Assembly (NCBI GenBank): GCA_030248215.1
Contig: JASANG010001995.1
Location: 124,001 to 188,000, forward strand
Source of the DNA: Enoplolaimus lenunculus
Taxonomy: Eukaryota > Nematoda > Enoplea > Enoplida > Thoracostomopsidae
Direction: 5' to 3'
Length of the DNA stretch: 64,000 bases
The translations under genes and the position numbers were made by a program. Shown in pieces: positions 44,301 through 58,800 of the stretch; position 1 is the stretch's first letter, and the number at the start of each line of letters is the position of its first letter. Below the pieces are notes generated by a model. It did not search any database and was not told the DNA's origin. It was given only the letters and a program-made list of their open reading frames with translations.

Positions 44301-45322
44301 CTAAACATATATACATATATGAAAGTGAATATTACATCACTATATGCAATTGCGGGCCGGAACAGTATTTTAGTTCGTTAGAAATTTATAAAAAATTGCC
44401 AATTTAAATTTAAAAACTAATCTACGCTTGGCTGACTAGCGATATCAAGTCACGCTAGACGTCGAACAAAGACATGTTGCTTTACTCAGCAAACAACTAC
44501 TTGTTTCGTATTAATGTTTCCAAACGCTCGAGACGCGTGCCTGTATCCAGCTCAGCATTCAGAGCAGCATAAAAACATTCATCAGCCTCATAAGGATTTC
44601 AGATGACGTTTACAAGCAAAATTGAAACTTTTATTCGAGAATTATAATTAGTCTTTGGAGGGGGGCGCTGAGCCCTTGTAAGCGTCACCTACCCTCGAGC
44701 ATGATTCAGATAAAGAATATGAAACGCCGGGGTATACTCACGGGTAACAATTTGTGACCCCATTGTTAAACCAACTGTCTTTATTCGTGTAATAATTTTA
44801 GAACTTTAACAGACAAAATATTTCAGAAGTTGTGATGTCACAGTTAAAATGTGTTCATATGAAATTTTTTAACTTTTAAGCTGGTAATAACCATGGTTTT
44901 GAGAAACTCTTTCAATAAAATATTACTGCTATAATATACAGTGTTTCTAATTACATTTTATTCAGAATTATTGTCTAGTAATTACTACTAACACCAGCGT
45001 TAAGTGATACCGTGTGTTTCAATACATTAGACTACATTCGCCCTAGACCCTCGCCCTGGAACAAGTTTAACCCACAAAAAAATTTTCAACGTTGCTTGTA
45101 TTAAAGTCAACGAAAACTATTGTATACCCTTACTGAAACATTTTAGCCCCCTCCCCCAGCAAGATGAGCCAGCTACGCGTCAGAGGTAAATGACGATGCT
45201 GTTAGAATCGATTAAAATGATTTAATGTTGAACGGTACAGCGCAAAGTAGGTACGAAAATTGTTGCCCGAATTCAAATCTTACGGTTGATCCGGTTGGGA
45301 ATGGGTCATATATAAGCTATTT

Positions 45323-45530
45323 AGCCAATGTTACGTTAAGGGGCGTAACAGTAAACTTATTTGGCCAGTATTACTTTAAGGGGCGTAACAGTCTTAGCCT
45401 AAGCCTAAGCGTTGCAAAAATGTGTTCCTAAGCCTAAGCCTAACCTAAGCAAAAAATGTAATCTAAAATCTAAACCTACTCTTTTATAAACCCACCAAAA
45501 ACCTGGACGCCCCTTAAAGTAACATGGATC
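45323..45530. mobile_element. hAT-like MITE with CCTAAG repeats (family B, copy 2, doubled left end)
   Basis: The left terminus appears twice: AGCCAATGTTACGTTAAGGG at 45323 and GGCCAGTATTACTTTAAGGG at 45363. The right end is CGCCCCTTAAAGTAACATGG. The interior has CCTAAG units and AAAAAATGTAATCTAAAATC as in 8738-8922. A nested or tandem insertion is likely. Confidence 0.65.
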
Positions 45531-45728
45531 AATCACTGAAGTTGTCAGGCTGAAGAATTTTGCAACTTAAACTGTTCATTACTAGCTCGCAATGCTATTT
45601 CTTCAAGCTAAATGGCTGTAAATAAATAACGTTAATATACAACACAGTTTCGAGCAAAATTTGCACTTTCAAAACTATTTATAATTTTAAAACGTCGAAC
45701 AATTTCATATATTCGTTTTAATATCTGT

Positions 45729-45870
45729 GGCTAGTGTATAGAACACCGTTTTGAAGTAGTATAAGCAAATTCCCAAGCCTAAGTCTATTTAAAAAAATTT
45801 GTCTTAAACTTAATCTTACTCTATTGCAGTACAGCACAATTACGTTCCGCGCCTGATTTTTACATGGGCC
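45729..45870. mobile_element. hAT-like MITE (family A, copy 3, shortened)
   Basis: The left end is GGCTAGTGTATAGAACACC and the right end is TTTTTACATGGGCC. The interior retains CCCAAGCCTAAGTC and a TTGTCTTAAACTTAATCTTA segment shared with other copies. The flanks match at 5 of 8. Confidence 0.65.
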
Positions 45871-46130
45871 GAATCTGCAATGCGTCACAACGCAAACAAA
45901 TAAGCTTACCATCCGAATAACGTATGATCTGAGATTAAAATTGAGCGATAAAAACTAGCAATCACGCATCTAACGCACTTGCGATCAGTACACAATTATC
46001 GCAAAACTGCAGTGATGTTTCAATCGCCGCCGTTATCCGCTGCAAGAACCATTGGAACGTGACAAAAACATTTAACAGCAGTGAAAACTTACCCTTCCCT
46101 GAAAGAATTTCATCAGTTTCGAATGAAATC

Positions 46131-46285
46131 TATTAGGAATCAAACCAGGAACTCTCGGGTGGGAGGCGTTTACTACCAACGCTCGAATGAATCAGCTTGA
46201 CACTCGAGCCCGAGCATACTGTTTCGTCTTGTGAAGATTCTGTACTGCGCATACAAGTAATAACTGCTAACCACAGTGCGTGCAT
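46131..46285 (-). repeat. tRNA-like SINE candidate (copy 2)
   Basis: It is collinear with 4372-4545 across both the tRNA-like part and the adjoining CTCGAG...GTCAAGC body. The B box is changed to GTTTGATTC. Confidence 0.55.
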
Positions 46286-49200
46286 TATATAAAGTTTGTA
46301 CAATGCGTTATATACTGCATGCAGCAATAGGTTATATCACTCCAATCTCAACTGTATTCGGCTGAACCAATACATAAAAGCCGTTTTGAGTTCATTAAAA
46401 ATGAATTGAATGCTCAAAACACACAACCTTGGTTCAATAAGGTGGACAGTCAAAAGCTTCCAACAGATGGTACAAATCCGAGTCAGTGTCTTTATTTCGT
46501 TCTCAATCGCGAAAATAAATCCCACAAAACAATTCTTAACCTGGGCTGGCCGTGTTGCTGAAGCCTTTTTGCTCAGGTATGTAAAGACTACGGTCACCCG
46601 CAAAGTCTTCGGTTGGTAGGTACTCGGGGCCCCGCTCTGAACTCTGTGTGATCACTTTATATCGGACCAGACACAGAACGGTGGCATAGAAAGCGTTTGA
46701 TATCGTCTACACTACCTCGATCTAAAAGTGACTCTAAAGCCGACTAGAAAACTTAGTCAGTCTGCTGTACCATACACACAGGGTATAGTTTTCATAGACC
46801 AGGTCAAATACCAAATGCAGTTTATTGCTACCGTTAGCCAGGCAGCGTAGTCAGGATTTCATCTCACCAGGGTACAAAAATTAGCGAGATCGTTTGTAAA
46901 TGCCAAGCAAGCGTAGCTAGCGACCAAAAAATATTTTTTGACAACAATCAGTCACCGCATGTTTTGTCATCCCCATGAAACTTTAGCGGTACCCGTTTCA
47001 TTCGGACCACCTGATCCATGGGTTGAACGCGGGGTGGAGAGCGTTCTTGCTTTGAGTAGTACTTGTGGCATACATGTGTTATCGATACCTGTTTGTGTTA
47101 TATGTGTGTAACGCGTAGGCCACCAACAATCGTTGCAAATGTGTAAAGTGTGAATTTCGATTTTTTGTGAACTGTTTTAACGACAAGTATTCTCAACTGT
47201 GTGTAGCACCTGCTGCCTGTTGCCAGTTGCTGATATTACGTCTTGTAACTTTCGAATGGTTTTCTGTTTGATAAATTGAAGATTCAAAAGTTGCCTGGTG
47301 TACGCATGATATTGTCGAAATTAAATTAATATGATTTTCAATTAACAGATCATGTATACTGAAAATTGGCCAATATTCACAACTGTATACGTATAACAAA
47401 TAAATGAATAAATGAATGAATAAATACGTATGACATCTACTATTGTTGCAGCCTTGAAGACTAAAAATGGTTTAAATTGCTTCAGAAAAAGCAACCAGTT
47501 TTCTGTAAACCTGGGAGAAATTTGCTCGGGGACGAATTTTCCAGGTTCAAATTGTCTGGTACAAGTTTTATTGAAAACCTAACCGGGGGTGTATTTTCAC
47601 TGGGCCAAATTTATTATGGCCGAATTATCGGGCTCGAAACATCCCTATGCCATATTAACTTAAACAGTTAAAAGAATAAAAAGATAAGCAAAGATTAATT
47701 TTCTTACCATACTGGAACTTTGATATAGATCCCACCCAAGAATTTTATATCGGAAGCGCTTATCGTCGCTCTTCGACCGTCGGACCTTGTAGCTCAAATC
47801 CAACGGTTCACATTTTGTATTGCAAATGCACAAATACGCGTAATAATGTTAAACACTCGGCATTCTATTGCATTTCGTCGCGGCCACAATTTGTACCCTT
47901 GTGACTCTTAGTGTACTTTACACAGGAATGGGTTAATCTAGCGCCAGCTATACCGAGCGCCACCTATACCGAATTATATTGTCGTTTCACGTTTATTGGC
48001 TTGCCATACACGAGTACGACTACTTAGAGAGAATGCTGGTGCCGGGTTCAGTGTGTAAGCTTCGCCTTTTCAATAAAGGTTTCAATCTAAAATGCATTTT
48101 GTTTTAGCTGTTATATATTATTATTATTATTATTATTATTATTCAAACGAACAGTAAAACCACAGGTCCAGGATAAAGTATTTTAAGGTCCTTGGTGTAT
48201 AGAGAAAGGTGTCAGTATAGTCGTTAAAAGCAATACACAAAACTAAAAGTCAACTGTAGCTATAGAAGGAGCGTATAGAAACGGGTTTAATTGTATGACG
48301 TCAGTAATGAACACTGGACTATTGCAAATAATGCTTTAGGTTAGGGGGTCAGTCTAGCACTTGATGCTCTGTAGAAAGTTGGTGATTAATGGCGAGAAAA
48401 GTTAGTTCAAGCTTTAGGGGAGGGTATATATTTTCATGGAAATTTTTAGCAACGTTTTTTATTGAAGATAATCACAGTCGACTACGAATGAATTCGCAAA
48501 CACTGTTTTGACGAAGACTATGCCATTGCTGTCTAGAAACTTAAATTAACTTGATTTAAACTTCAGCTGATACAGCAAGCTAACTTTCTAGATTAACTGA
48601 ACTACAGGTAAATGTACGCTTAAACTCATTTAAAATGCAACATATTTATAAATTAAGCGAAATTTAGCGAACTGTTAGATGCACATAATTTCAGGGATGC
48701 ACTTGTTACTTAAATCAAACATATATATGTTTAACTTAAATTCGTGTTATACTTAAAAATACGTTAGTCTAACTTAAACTCACAATTCTAGTTTAGTTAG
48801 TCTGTCCAGCCCTTTAACTTTTACTCAAACTAATATTAAATTTTAATTAACCTACAATTTAAGTTTCAGTTTTTAATGAATGCAAAAGGCTCGTTAAGTC
48901 AGTATCGTATCCAGCGAGAAAACTTTTTCTGAATACAAAAAATCTACCCTTGTTCCGCATTCCTGCCAAAATATCGGCTAGTATATACTCTCCGTCCGTA
49001 TAGCTTACTCTATGCACCACAACCAACCTTTAGTTTAAGAAGCAAGACCTGATGACGGTATACGTTTAGAAATAATTCGATTAAAACACATGTAAATATG
49101 CATTTATTGAGTTTGAAGCTAACAACAAAAGTCCAAAAATAGGGCTATTCATGTTTACTAAAATCAGGTCAAAATGATGAAAAATTTAAATAGCTTTAGG

Positions 49201-49654
49201 CTGTTTTAAACACAAAGAAATGATTATTAGCTTAGACAATGCTTCATTTTAAAGTCAAAAACATGTGTGATATGTTTTGCTTGTGCACATTTCATATATA
49301 AGCCGAATTTTTTTACATTTACCGGCTTGAGCGAGAAACCATATGTAATTTTTGCAACAAATTTAAATGAAGACCAATAACTGATTCGGATTGGGGGGGG
49401 CGTCCCCCTCCTGCGCTAACTCTTGGTTCGCACATGTTAATAGCGAGTATATACACGAAATAACAGCGTTTGAGCAATTTTTAATACGAACCACAAAAAG
49501 CTTACAATAAAAACGCGTTGAAAAACGGCCGATCAAGGTGGCTTATATTTGACACAAACGCCTTTTTTGGGACCGGATAATTGTGACTGATATGAGATAA
49601 AAACGTCACAATATGAAACAACACAATTGATACTTGATGACAGAACACTGTACT

Positions 49655-49829
49655 CAGGCCCGTAGCCAGTCATTTTGCTAGGGTGGGGGGCTAAAAAAGT
49701 TCAGGAAGGGTAAACAGTGGTTTTCGATGACATAGCAGCAAGGTTGAAAACTGTCTAGGGGGCCAAAATTTATCCAATGAGTACTCAGCCTCAACCCCAT
49801 ACACTGGGCACCTTCTGGCTACGGGTCTG
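49655..49829. mobile_element. hAT-like MITE, CCCGTAGCC family
   Basis: The ends CAGGCCCGTAGCCAG and CTGGCTACGGGTCTG are inverted and start with the CAG typical of hAT. Flanks ACTGTACT and ATTGTATA match at 5 of 8. It is 175 bases with a G-rich interior. Relatives are at 53531-53689 and, in pieces, near 27626, 31960, 45040, 50325 and 56250. Confidence 0.7.
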
Positions 49830-52800
49830 ATTGTATATAAAATGATTCGAAAGTACATCGTAGAACAGTTTTGTGGGTTTATATGGCAACAATGGTTTTG
49901 CAACAAGTCAACCCAGAGAAACAAATACAAAAACAAGATAGGGGGCTATAACCTTGGAAACTTCACGAGATTGCTGAAGAGATATTAAGATACGCACTTT
50001 TCACAGGCTTTACAACAGCGATTTGCGGTTCTTAGAAGTTTGCAAAAAATTTCTCGCTCGCCTCCCTCGCTCGCAAAGCAAAATTTAAATATGCTTATAA
50101 CCCTCTGGACATACAATCCACGCCGCGCGTCCGCCACTGATTCGAGAATGGTAAGCTATCCAGCTGGAGGTGCGATATGGTATATGTACTGTCGTTGCGG
50201 CCTTTAGTCTTAAAGTGGGATCCTGGCATAGATGTAAACAAGTATTGTTCGCTCCATTAATTAAAATTTAGTCTTAAAACTTTATTTTACATTTTTTAAG
50301 CTCTTGTGGACCATAATATTGACGGGCCCGTTGTATCTAGCTAACCTTGTTAGAGAAGTAAACATTTTCAGGAGGAGCATACAAGGGTTTTCGATGACTT
50401 AAGAACAAGGCTGAAAATTTTCTAGGCAGGTTGGACAATAATCGTTTGCGCGGAGCAGAGTTCCCATGACTTCCTCTGTCTACGGGCACGAGTATTGCTT
50501 AAAAAATCATTGTTTCGTTGCGAAAAGTTAAACTGAGAAGTGAATTGTGGGCAAAAACGAAACCAATGATCCTCGAACAGTGCACAGTTCTTTCGGCGTT
50601 ACTTTTGCTGTAAACATGTAGCTGTCAGAGCCAGAGTGCACATATTCTTAAATGTGTATTCCACCTTTGCAAATTGATGATACGACTTGTGAGTTTCCAA
50701 ATCGAGAAAATTAAGGTTAGAATATTACCACGATGTTCGCATTTGAGTTGTCCCACTTGCACTAGCGAATCGGGACGGGCAGTTGGCGCACGCCGACTTA
50801 TCATAAAGTATTTCGTAATAAAATGGCGGGTAAGGTCCCTACGTTACAAATAAGAAAATTGGCACATATATAGCATACAGTAAAAATTGCGTTTGCTAAT
50901 TTCATCAGAAATTTCTGGATCAGCTACTGTCCAACAGTTCGTATACTTGCCAACATTGCTTTAAGTATTATAAATCCCGTCCTGAACTTTCAAAACCTTT
51001 TAAGTAAAATTACAGCCTCAAGAGAGAAAATACTTGCTAGGGGCAACGCCCTTGCTGTAGTTAGAACCTAGAAGCTCCACAACCAAAACATTGTTCATAT
51101 CATTTAAGGTTTCTACAAACGAGATAAAAAATCGACAAAATTTGCGTGATTCCTGAGGTTTCAGCGTTCATTTTGTATGATCGCTCAGTTTAATTGACAA
51201 GAACTCACGCTCTAAGCCAGAAATTTAATTTGAGGATAACGCATATGATGCGGCTTGAGCTTGGCGAATCTTTCGCTTTCGGTACAAGGTTCCGGAATTC
51301 AAACGCTGTCTTGAAATCAGTTCCGAGATGAAATAGAATATATTCATGACAGAAAGTGATTTCAAAAGTTACAATTTAGACACATTTACAAACTTCTTAA
51401 TTTTTCGGCGAATTTTATCAAAAATTGTGTGAAATGAAACAGAAAATGTATTCAAAATTGCACAAAATATAAAAAAATCTTATTTTAGGAAAACATTACT
51501 GTAATTCAAGAACCAGTTCATGCCCAGCTTTTTTGTAATATTGAGAAACTTGATTTTAGTAATAAGTTTTAGCAAATTTACGACAAATAGTTTCTAAATT
51601 GGGCAAGTTTCAGGCACAAAATTGTGTAAACTAGAGAATATTCATTGTTGAACTATTCATTAAAAGCGGGCCCATAGCCAGTTCAACAGACCAGGTTAGC
51701 CTAAACTTTTCAAAAGTTGCATGCTCGAATTTTAGCCGACTATTACAAGCGAGGATAAATTCCTGCGATGGGGGTGGCGCCAAGCCCATTTACCCCCTTA
51801 AGCTAATGACCTGTTTTTTAAGAAAACTTTGTTTTTCATAAAAATCTGCTTTTTGTGCGACATAAATCTGTAAACACTCTCTTTAAACGGAAAATAAATA
51901 AAAAAGGCGAGGCACGACAAGCCTACAAAACCAATCAAAATGCAAAACACTAACAGGTTTCCGAAGCCAAACCGTTACCCTGTGCTTCAGATTATTCTAT
52001 CACTACTTATTGTGCGTTTTTTGCGTAATTTTTAAGCAAATTTTAAGGACCGCATCTACCACATGTGTCCAAAATTTTATTAACTCCGGCGAAAATATTT
52101 TTGCAATTAATTCGAGAGAGGGTCTTACTTTTGTGATTGGAGTATACCCCACTGCATGGCACTGCAGCATGGAATGGTGCGCGCCCTATAATTTTCACAA
52201 AACGTCCCAGTTTTTGAATCGGCGGCGTAACCGAAAGGTAAACTTGCTAAGGAACAATAAGGGGTAGAGCCAAACCTTATTTTAGAGACATCCTAAATTG
52301 TATCTCATTTCAATAACAATACAGAGTTCATTGAACAAAAAAATCCAATTTCTTCATATTTCAACCATAGTTGGACACCAGTAAAGTGTAAACAATCATT
52401 TGGGTTCAAACTAAATCGACAAGTTCAAATTCGACCCAGATGGTACTTTGCAGTATGCCTGATGCATGAATATGGCAAGCCTATCGGATTATATTATAAG
52501 CTGTCACAATTGTGACTTGGTGTACGCACGTTATTATATCAAAGTGATGACATTAGAATCGCAAGACAGGAAGTAAAATTCTGAATCAACGCCGAGTGAA
52601 CAAAACTGTTGAACTCTTGAAATCCGCTTAGGTTTCAAGGATAGTTAATATATCCAGCAGTATTTACGTACAACTAGCACTCATTTCGGCACAATTATAA
52701 GCATTGAAAAACATATACACTTGTTTGTTCGTATTTGAAAAAAATATGCGACGCACGTATACCTAAAGACAAAAATCAAAAAATATATACCGAAAACAAC

Positions 52801-55800
52801 CTCAAAGATTTAACCAAACGGCTGGGGCGAAGGAGGGTACATTGTAACAGAAAAAATATTAATATCTTTTGTAGTTGAAATTTACGTCGGAAATTTTTAA
52901 TCTCTTTTACAAACACGAGATCAATGGTACAAAAGCAGGTATTACGCACAGTCACGCGTTTGGATTATAAACAGCAGATTAAGCGGTGTCTGTCGCGTAC
53001 AATTGGAGCTGACAGGAATTTTCCCTCTGGGCCCTAAACAGCAATTTGTCCCAGTTGGCAACTAAGGATTTTCCCAGATGATACCTGAAACGTTGCTAAC
53101 ATACATTAGCCAATGTATAAAGATCATAGAGTAAGCTTAAGCTTATAAACAAATGTTTTTACTTAGACGTAAGGTTAAGGTTTAGGCTTAGGAATATGAT
53201 ACACTACTTAACTTTGATGCAGCGGTTAACAGTGAACAAACTGAGTAGTAATAATTTGCACAGAACATTAACAAGAAAATAGGCCACCGTTCCAAAATAA
53301 TGAACATTCTATTAAAATCGACAAAAGCTTGAAGGCAAGTTGAAGTTTATTGATTGACCTTGCGAGCAGAGACAGAAAGACAATTAAAAAGTTGCCGACA
53401 CTGTGTTTTAGCACCAAATGTGTACCTGAAATAATACACAATGTGCATGTGTTTAACTACAAACTGTTCACAAGACGTGACAACACCCGGAGGCATTCGT
53501 ACGAGCGTTCGGTTCTTTATAGCGGACCGCGCCGGTTCGTAGCCAAAGGGGCCAGGGGTGTTTAGCACCCCTGAAAATGTTTTGACGCACCTTAGAAAAC
53601 TTTCAACGTTCCTTGTAAGTCAACAAAAACACTTGCATGCCCTCCCAAAATTTTTTAGCCCCCTAGCAATGCGACCTGGCTACGGGCCTCGGACCGCTAT
53701 GGTACACAACTCCCATTCGAGAGTCGCGGGCTACTATTCTGGCTTGAAACTCAAATTCATATGAAATAGAAAATATTCATGTGGAAAACAAAAGAAAACA
53801 TCTGTATAATACAATCAAAATACATTACTGGTGATTTGATAAGGTTTGAAATTTAGCACATTTATTGCATTCAATTTACTCTACTTCTATGCAAATTTTG
53901 AAATCTGCAATTGCAACAGATCGGTAGTTTCAAAACCTATTACTAACTGGTAATAGGTGTTGTATGTATTTGAGAACATGGACCCTGATCCACGAAAAAT
54001 CAGCAGGGGCCTCAGCAAATAAGTTTCACATAATCAAAAGGAGAGGTTTAACCATAGAGTAAATTTATTTCGAACACTTCAGAATTCCCAACATTAAATA
54101 CAGTCACTCTTAAATGTTAAACCAGAATCGAGGAATCAGGGGAACATCGGAAACTTTCAAGCAGTGTTAACATTGTCAGGAAAGAACACAGTTTCGTTCA
54201 ATAATCGTTAACGAGGTACTTACCCGTTTAATCTCAAAAAACCAATAGGTATTTAAAGTTGAGTTTGTTTCGGTTTCGGTTCCAATCAATACAAACGCCT
54301 CGGTACGTCACTACCGAAAAATTAGCCCAGTTCTCAGGGAAGACCCACTTTTCCTGTTACAAACCAGACATGGTGTATTTCGTACCGAAAAAATTCACTG
54401 TACATTTTTACTATACCCAGCCAGAACGACCAGCATTTTAATTCAATAAACAAACAATTCACACAGCTAATAGATATATATGATGTATACCATGAAGCTT
54501 ACATGTTAGCTGTTCAATCTCTGTATATATATTGTTTGTTTATTCCTAATGAATGGCGGTTGTGTTCCATTTTAGCTTCCCCGCTTCTCTTTTGTTTAGC
54601 CACGGCTTAGGGGCCGAATCTTTATGGCATGTTGTTTGAATCGTAGCTAATAGGCGACATTTTGCAATGATTTCTAGCTTGGCTTGTAAATTGAAGGCAA
54701 ATTTTTTGTTACCTACAAATATTTTGAACATTTATAGTCGTATGAACAGTTTTAAAACAGTCAAGTCGCAAAAATGTACAAAATTAACTACAGATACCGG
54801 GATACACAAATGTAAAAACTGGATGAAGTTTGGCAACTGCTAACGGCGCGGACTATTCACCGAGACTGTAAGGGCAAACGGCCAGTGGGATGGTTTATAT
54901 TTGAGCCGCTCAACAAAATGAAACAATCATGGTTATACAATTAATTTTTAATATAATCAGCGGTTGGCAAGTATATATTAAAAGGCCACGGCCGATTTCT
55001 GTCAACACTCCAGCCTTCCAACTGGCTTTATCTGCCAAACCAATGCATAACCACCATAAAACAAGTAAGACGTAATCAAAATTGTAGAATTAAAAAAATC
55101 AAAACTGTGTAGCCTGCGTTAAGCATTATGAAACGTATTTGTAGTGCGCCTGATTTAAATCGAAAATCAATTGCTTCCGCTTGCAGCTTCCACAATAACT
55201 TGCAGCACACTTATCTTTACCCACAAAATTTTTTATAACAAACTTGAAACCCGATAACGTAGAAAAACTTGAATTTTTAATCTGTTTTAGTGTATAAGTG
55301 AAAATTAAGTATCGAGTAAACATCAATGCACTATAAAATTAGCTACACAGTTGTATTGATGAACGCAGAAGAAAAAATATAAGAGTGAGTAAAGGTGGCT
55401 AATAAAATAAAATTTCGGCGGGTAAAGCGCAGCGCGAGCAGTACATCTTTACCCACTGACACCTGTGATAGGAACCGTCAAAACAAAGTTCGGTACAAAA
55501 ACACAATGAACCATTTACTTACACGTAGTTGATCGCATGTTTCGAACGTTAAATCCTGGTTATCACACTATATGATCATGTGACACTCTTTCTATTGACT
55601 GAGGATCAAGCTTAGGCTTAGGTATTGGTAAACGCTTACCTAAGCCTGAGCTTGTACCTCTGTTCAAGAGTGTGCCGAGTTTAGCCTAAGCCGCAAATGC
55701 GTGAGGAAGTGCACAAGAACCCGCTGGCGTTATAAAACATTTTGTCTGCTACCGCTTTTTCAGCTTCATTTTAGCGTTTTGGTACCAGTCACAATACACT

Positions 55801-58800
55801 ATTTTGTCTGGTTATGAAACCAAAAAAACATAGTCCAGATTAAACCCAATCAAGCCGGTTGCCAAAATCTTCGTATTACTGCCGTGCTCCGTAAATAGCG
55901 TAGGCGGATAAAGTTTTTTTGATTGGACACAATTTTATGATCAACGTCCCACAGGAACGATTTCATTAAGCTCAGCTTTGTCTGTAAACTTGGTTTGCTT
56001 ATCTACTTTTCACCGATAATCACTGCTGACAACTGAGGGTAAACCAAGACGGGCGTAAGCAACATTCTGATCCTTCAAGGGCCACGTTAATTACTTAAAG
56101 TATATATAAGGTTTTTTTGAAGTAAATGTACCAACTTTCATATCAGTTTTGTATAATTTTGCCCCAAACCCATTGCAGGGTAGCATGGATCTCTTAGCTT
56201 CCCTTCCCGATCTCTAGCTACTCCTGTCGAGTTTGAATTTTAAGGGTATTAAAGAATTGAGTAGCTCACCTTGCTAACGAGACTAAAAATTGTTCACGAG
56301 GCGTATACAACAGTTTTCGATGACTTACAAGCAAGGTTGAAAACTTTCTGCGGCGGGCCAAAATTTTTCAAAGGGAGCTGAACACCTCAGGACACTACAG
56401 GCTCGGAGCCGAGAAATTTTTACGTTTGACATCTGTTCCAGTCGACAGAAGGCTACAACGCTTTTCTTTTTTGTTTTTGTTGGAAAACAAACACAATTTG
56501 ATTTTGTTGCAATTTGAAACATCATCATAGTTTATAGTTTCAGTATTTAAACTTCCGTGAACAATGATTTTGTCTTTGACAGCACTCAGTTGCCAACTGG
56601 AACAAACTGGTGTATGCAGCGCGATATATACAGATATACATATATGCAAACAATATATACACAAACATAATTAATGCTAATGCAAACGCAAAAATACTTG
56701 CATTCAAACCAGTGTATCTACTAATACTCTAGGATTTATTGGGTTTTCAGGCGAAAACTTTCTGGTTCCTGAGCTAACTTTCCTGTTTTAGTATAAAATT
56801 AAAATTTAGCCACACAGAACGAACGAACCCATTTAGAATATTAAGTTCTAAGCGTTGTTAGAACAGTTGCTAAATACATTTCGCTAATATTGAGAGCTTA
56901 TAAAAAGTAATGATGACGGTAACTCAAACGTGCCACATGTCGAGACTTTAAGGGTCGGTTCATGAGTAAAGATTGGGTAACAATTTGTCGTGCTATGGAT
57001 GGGCTGACCTCCAAACGACGCCTGCACGACGAAAAACGTTTAACTACAAATTTGCACTGCGGTGACCTGCTTCGTGTAAGCTGGAGTACGGAACGTTTTA
57101 CGAAAACCAAGCGACGGTGAAATGAATCAAAACAGTTGAAAAGTGCAGCGCCAGCCAAAAAATGTCATACTTTTGTAAGTAGACCCACTGGCTGAGGCTT
57201 AGGCTTAGACTGTGGCCTAGGCTAAGGTTCACAAAAACGCTTGCATAATGCTAAGCCTTTGCCTAAGCGAAAGCCTGAACCTAAGTGTGATCCCATACCT
57301 AATCTTAACACTGAGGCTTAACTTCAAATGTGGGGAATATGTTAGAAAAATCTTGATATTTTAATTTGTTATTCTTTAGAATTACTCACAAACTTTGTAG
57401 TACAGTATACTTTTTAGCATACATAGCTAAGCAAATCAAGCCCGTTTTAGACGTAGAAAACTGGTCCTAAAATTTAAATTTTCGTTTAAGCTATTTTTCT
57501 ATATGCTGTATCAAACAATACCACCACCAAACAGAGGCGTATACAGGGCGTAGGGTTGTATTGAATATATGCTCTGAAATTTTTGGAAAAACAAAAAAAT
57601 TCTCTTGTTGAAGCTCTAGAATAACCCACTGGGTTTTAGAGGTTAGAAGATAATTTTCTCGCCTACTACGCGCATGCGTAATAAGCTTTGAGATAAGATT
57701 ATACCCTTCCGAAAAAAATTGCGGCTACGGGCCCAGATGTTTAACTTCATTATAAATAGCATCATGTTGGTCTCGACGGACCGACTCGGTAATAAATTTT
57801 ATCAGGTAGACCAAAAACGTTCACGACCCCAAAAAGTTTTATTTATTCTTCGAAAGACAGGGCGAAAAAGTTTAGTTTCTGATGAGCTTTACATTCCATG
57901 GCCAGGGACGTAGCCGCGAATTTATTCCGAGAAGGGATAACTATGTGTAGTAGTTTTTTGCGATCAAGCCTAACGAACGAAAAAGCATTGCTGGAAACTT
58001 TCGGATACAGTAAAATATCCTAAATCCTTTCCACGAACCGTTTTGCCGTTACTAAAAATTTTGGAAATAGGCATATCCCCGAACCGAACCGTTGTAAATA
58101 CGCGTCCCTGTATAAAAGGCTCAATAGTTTACAAGACTCCAACGATATGGCTCCTGTCGTTTTCGGTTGGGTCAAACATTTGACCATAAAAATTGAAAAA
58201 AATTGTCTAAAATTTATCGACAGAGAATTGTGACCCAAATTCAATTTGGGCCAATGCAGTAGCAGGCGCGTAGCCACGATTTCCATTACGACAGGGTATC
58301 ACCTTATGTAAGTGTTTTTTGTGAGCGAGCAAAGCGACCAACCTTTATCTTCGTAATTTAGATCGTTATTCTAAAGCCTGTTTAAAAGCGGTTTTTTCAC
58401 TGTATCTTCATAAATTTCATTGCGATATGACCCCTTTATATACGCGCGTGCTTGCAATAACTGACATGACCTTGGCATGCGCAATGATAACAACAACCTA
58501 ATGGGTGGCGCAACATAAAACATTAATTTTGGTATGGGTCAACCTTGGCAAAACGATTAAGATATTGAAGATTTTAGCATTTCGACAATGGCAACTCGTC
58601 CTTTCAATGACGCAACATCACTACCGGATAAGTATGAACTCTTAAATGGGGAGGTACGTCCCTTTAGCCCGCTTGCTGTACACCCCTTTAACAATAACCA
58701 CCTGTTTCTTGAATGAGAGCCTTTGTCAATTTGGTCTAAATTGTTTAATAACTCTATTTCTCCAACTATTTATCTGAGAGGTTTTTGCATGGTTTTAGTG

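Larger units (their letters stand above)
44300..49654. other. Intergenic stretch, repeats only
   Basis: It holds a family B MITE (45323-45530), a family A MITE (45729-45870), a tRNA-like repeat (46131-46285), an ATT run (48118-48143) and a CTTAAACT-rich repeat at about 48540-48620, with a relative near 41275-41370. CCCGTAGCC-type debris lies near 45040-45180. No gene recognised. Confidence 0.55.

Noticed and set aside
44204-44407. Ile-Tyr repeat open frame
   Set aside because: It is a TA microsatellite read as codons.
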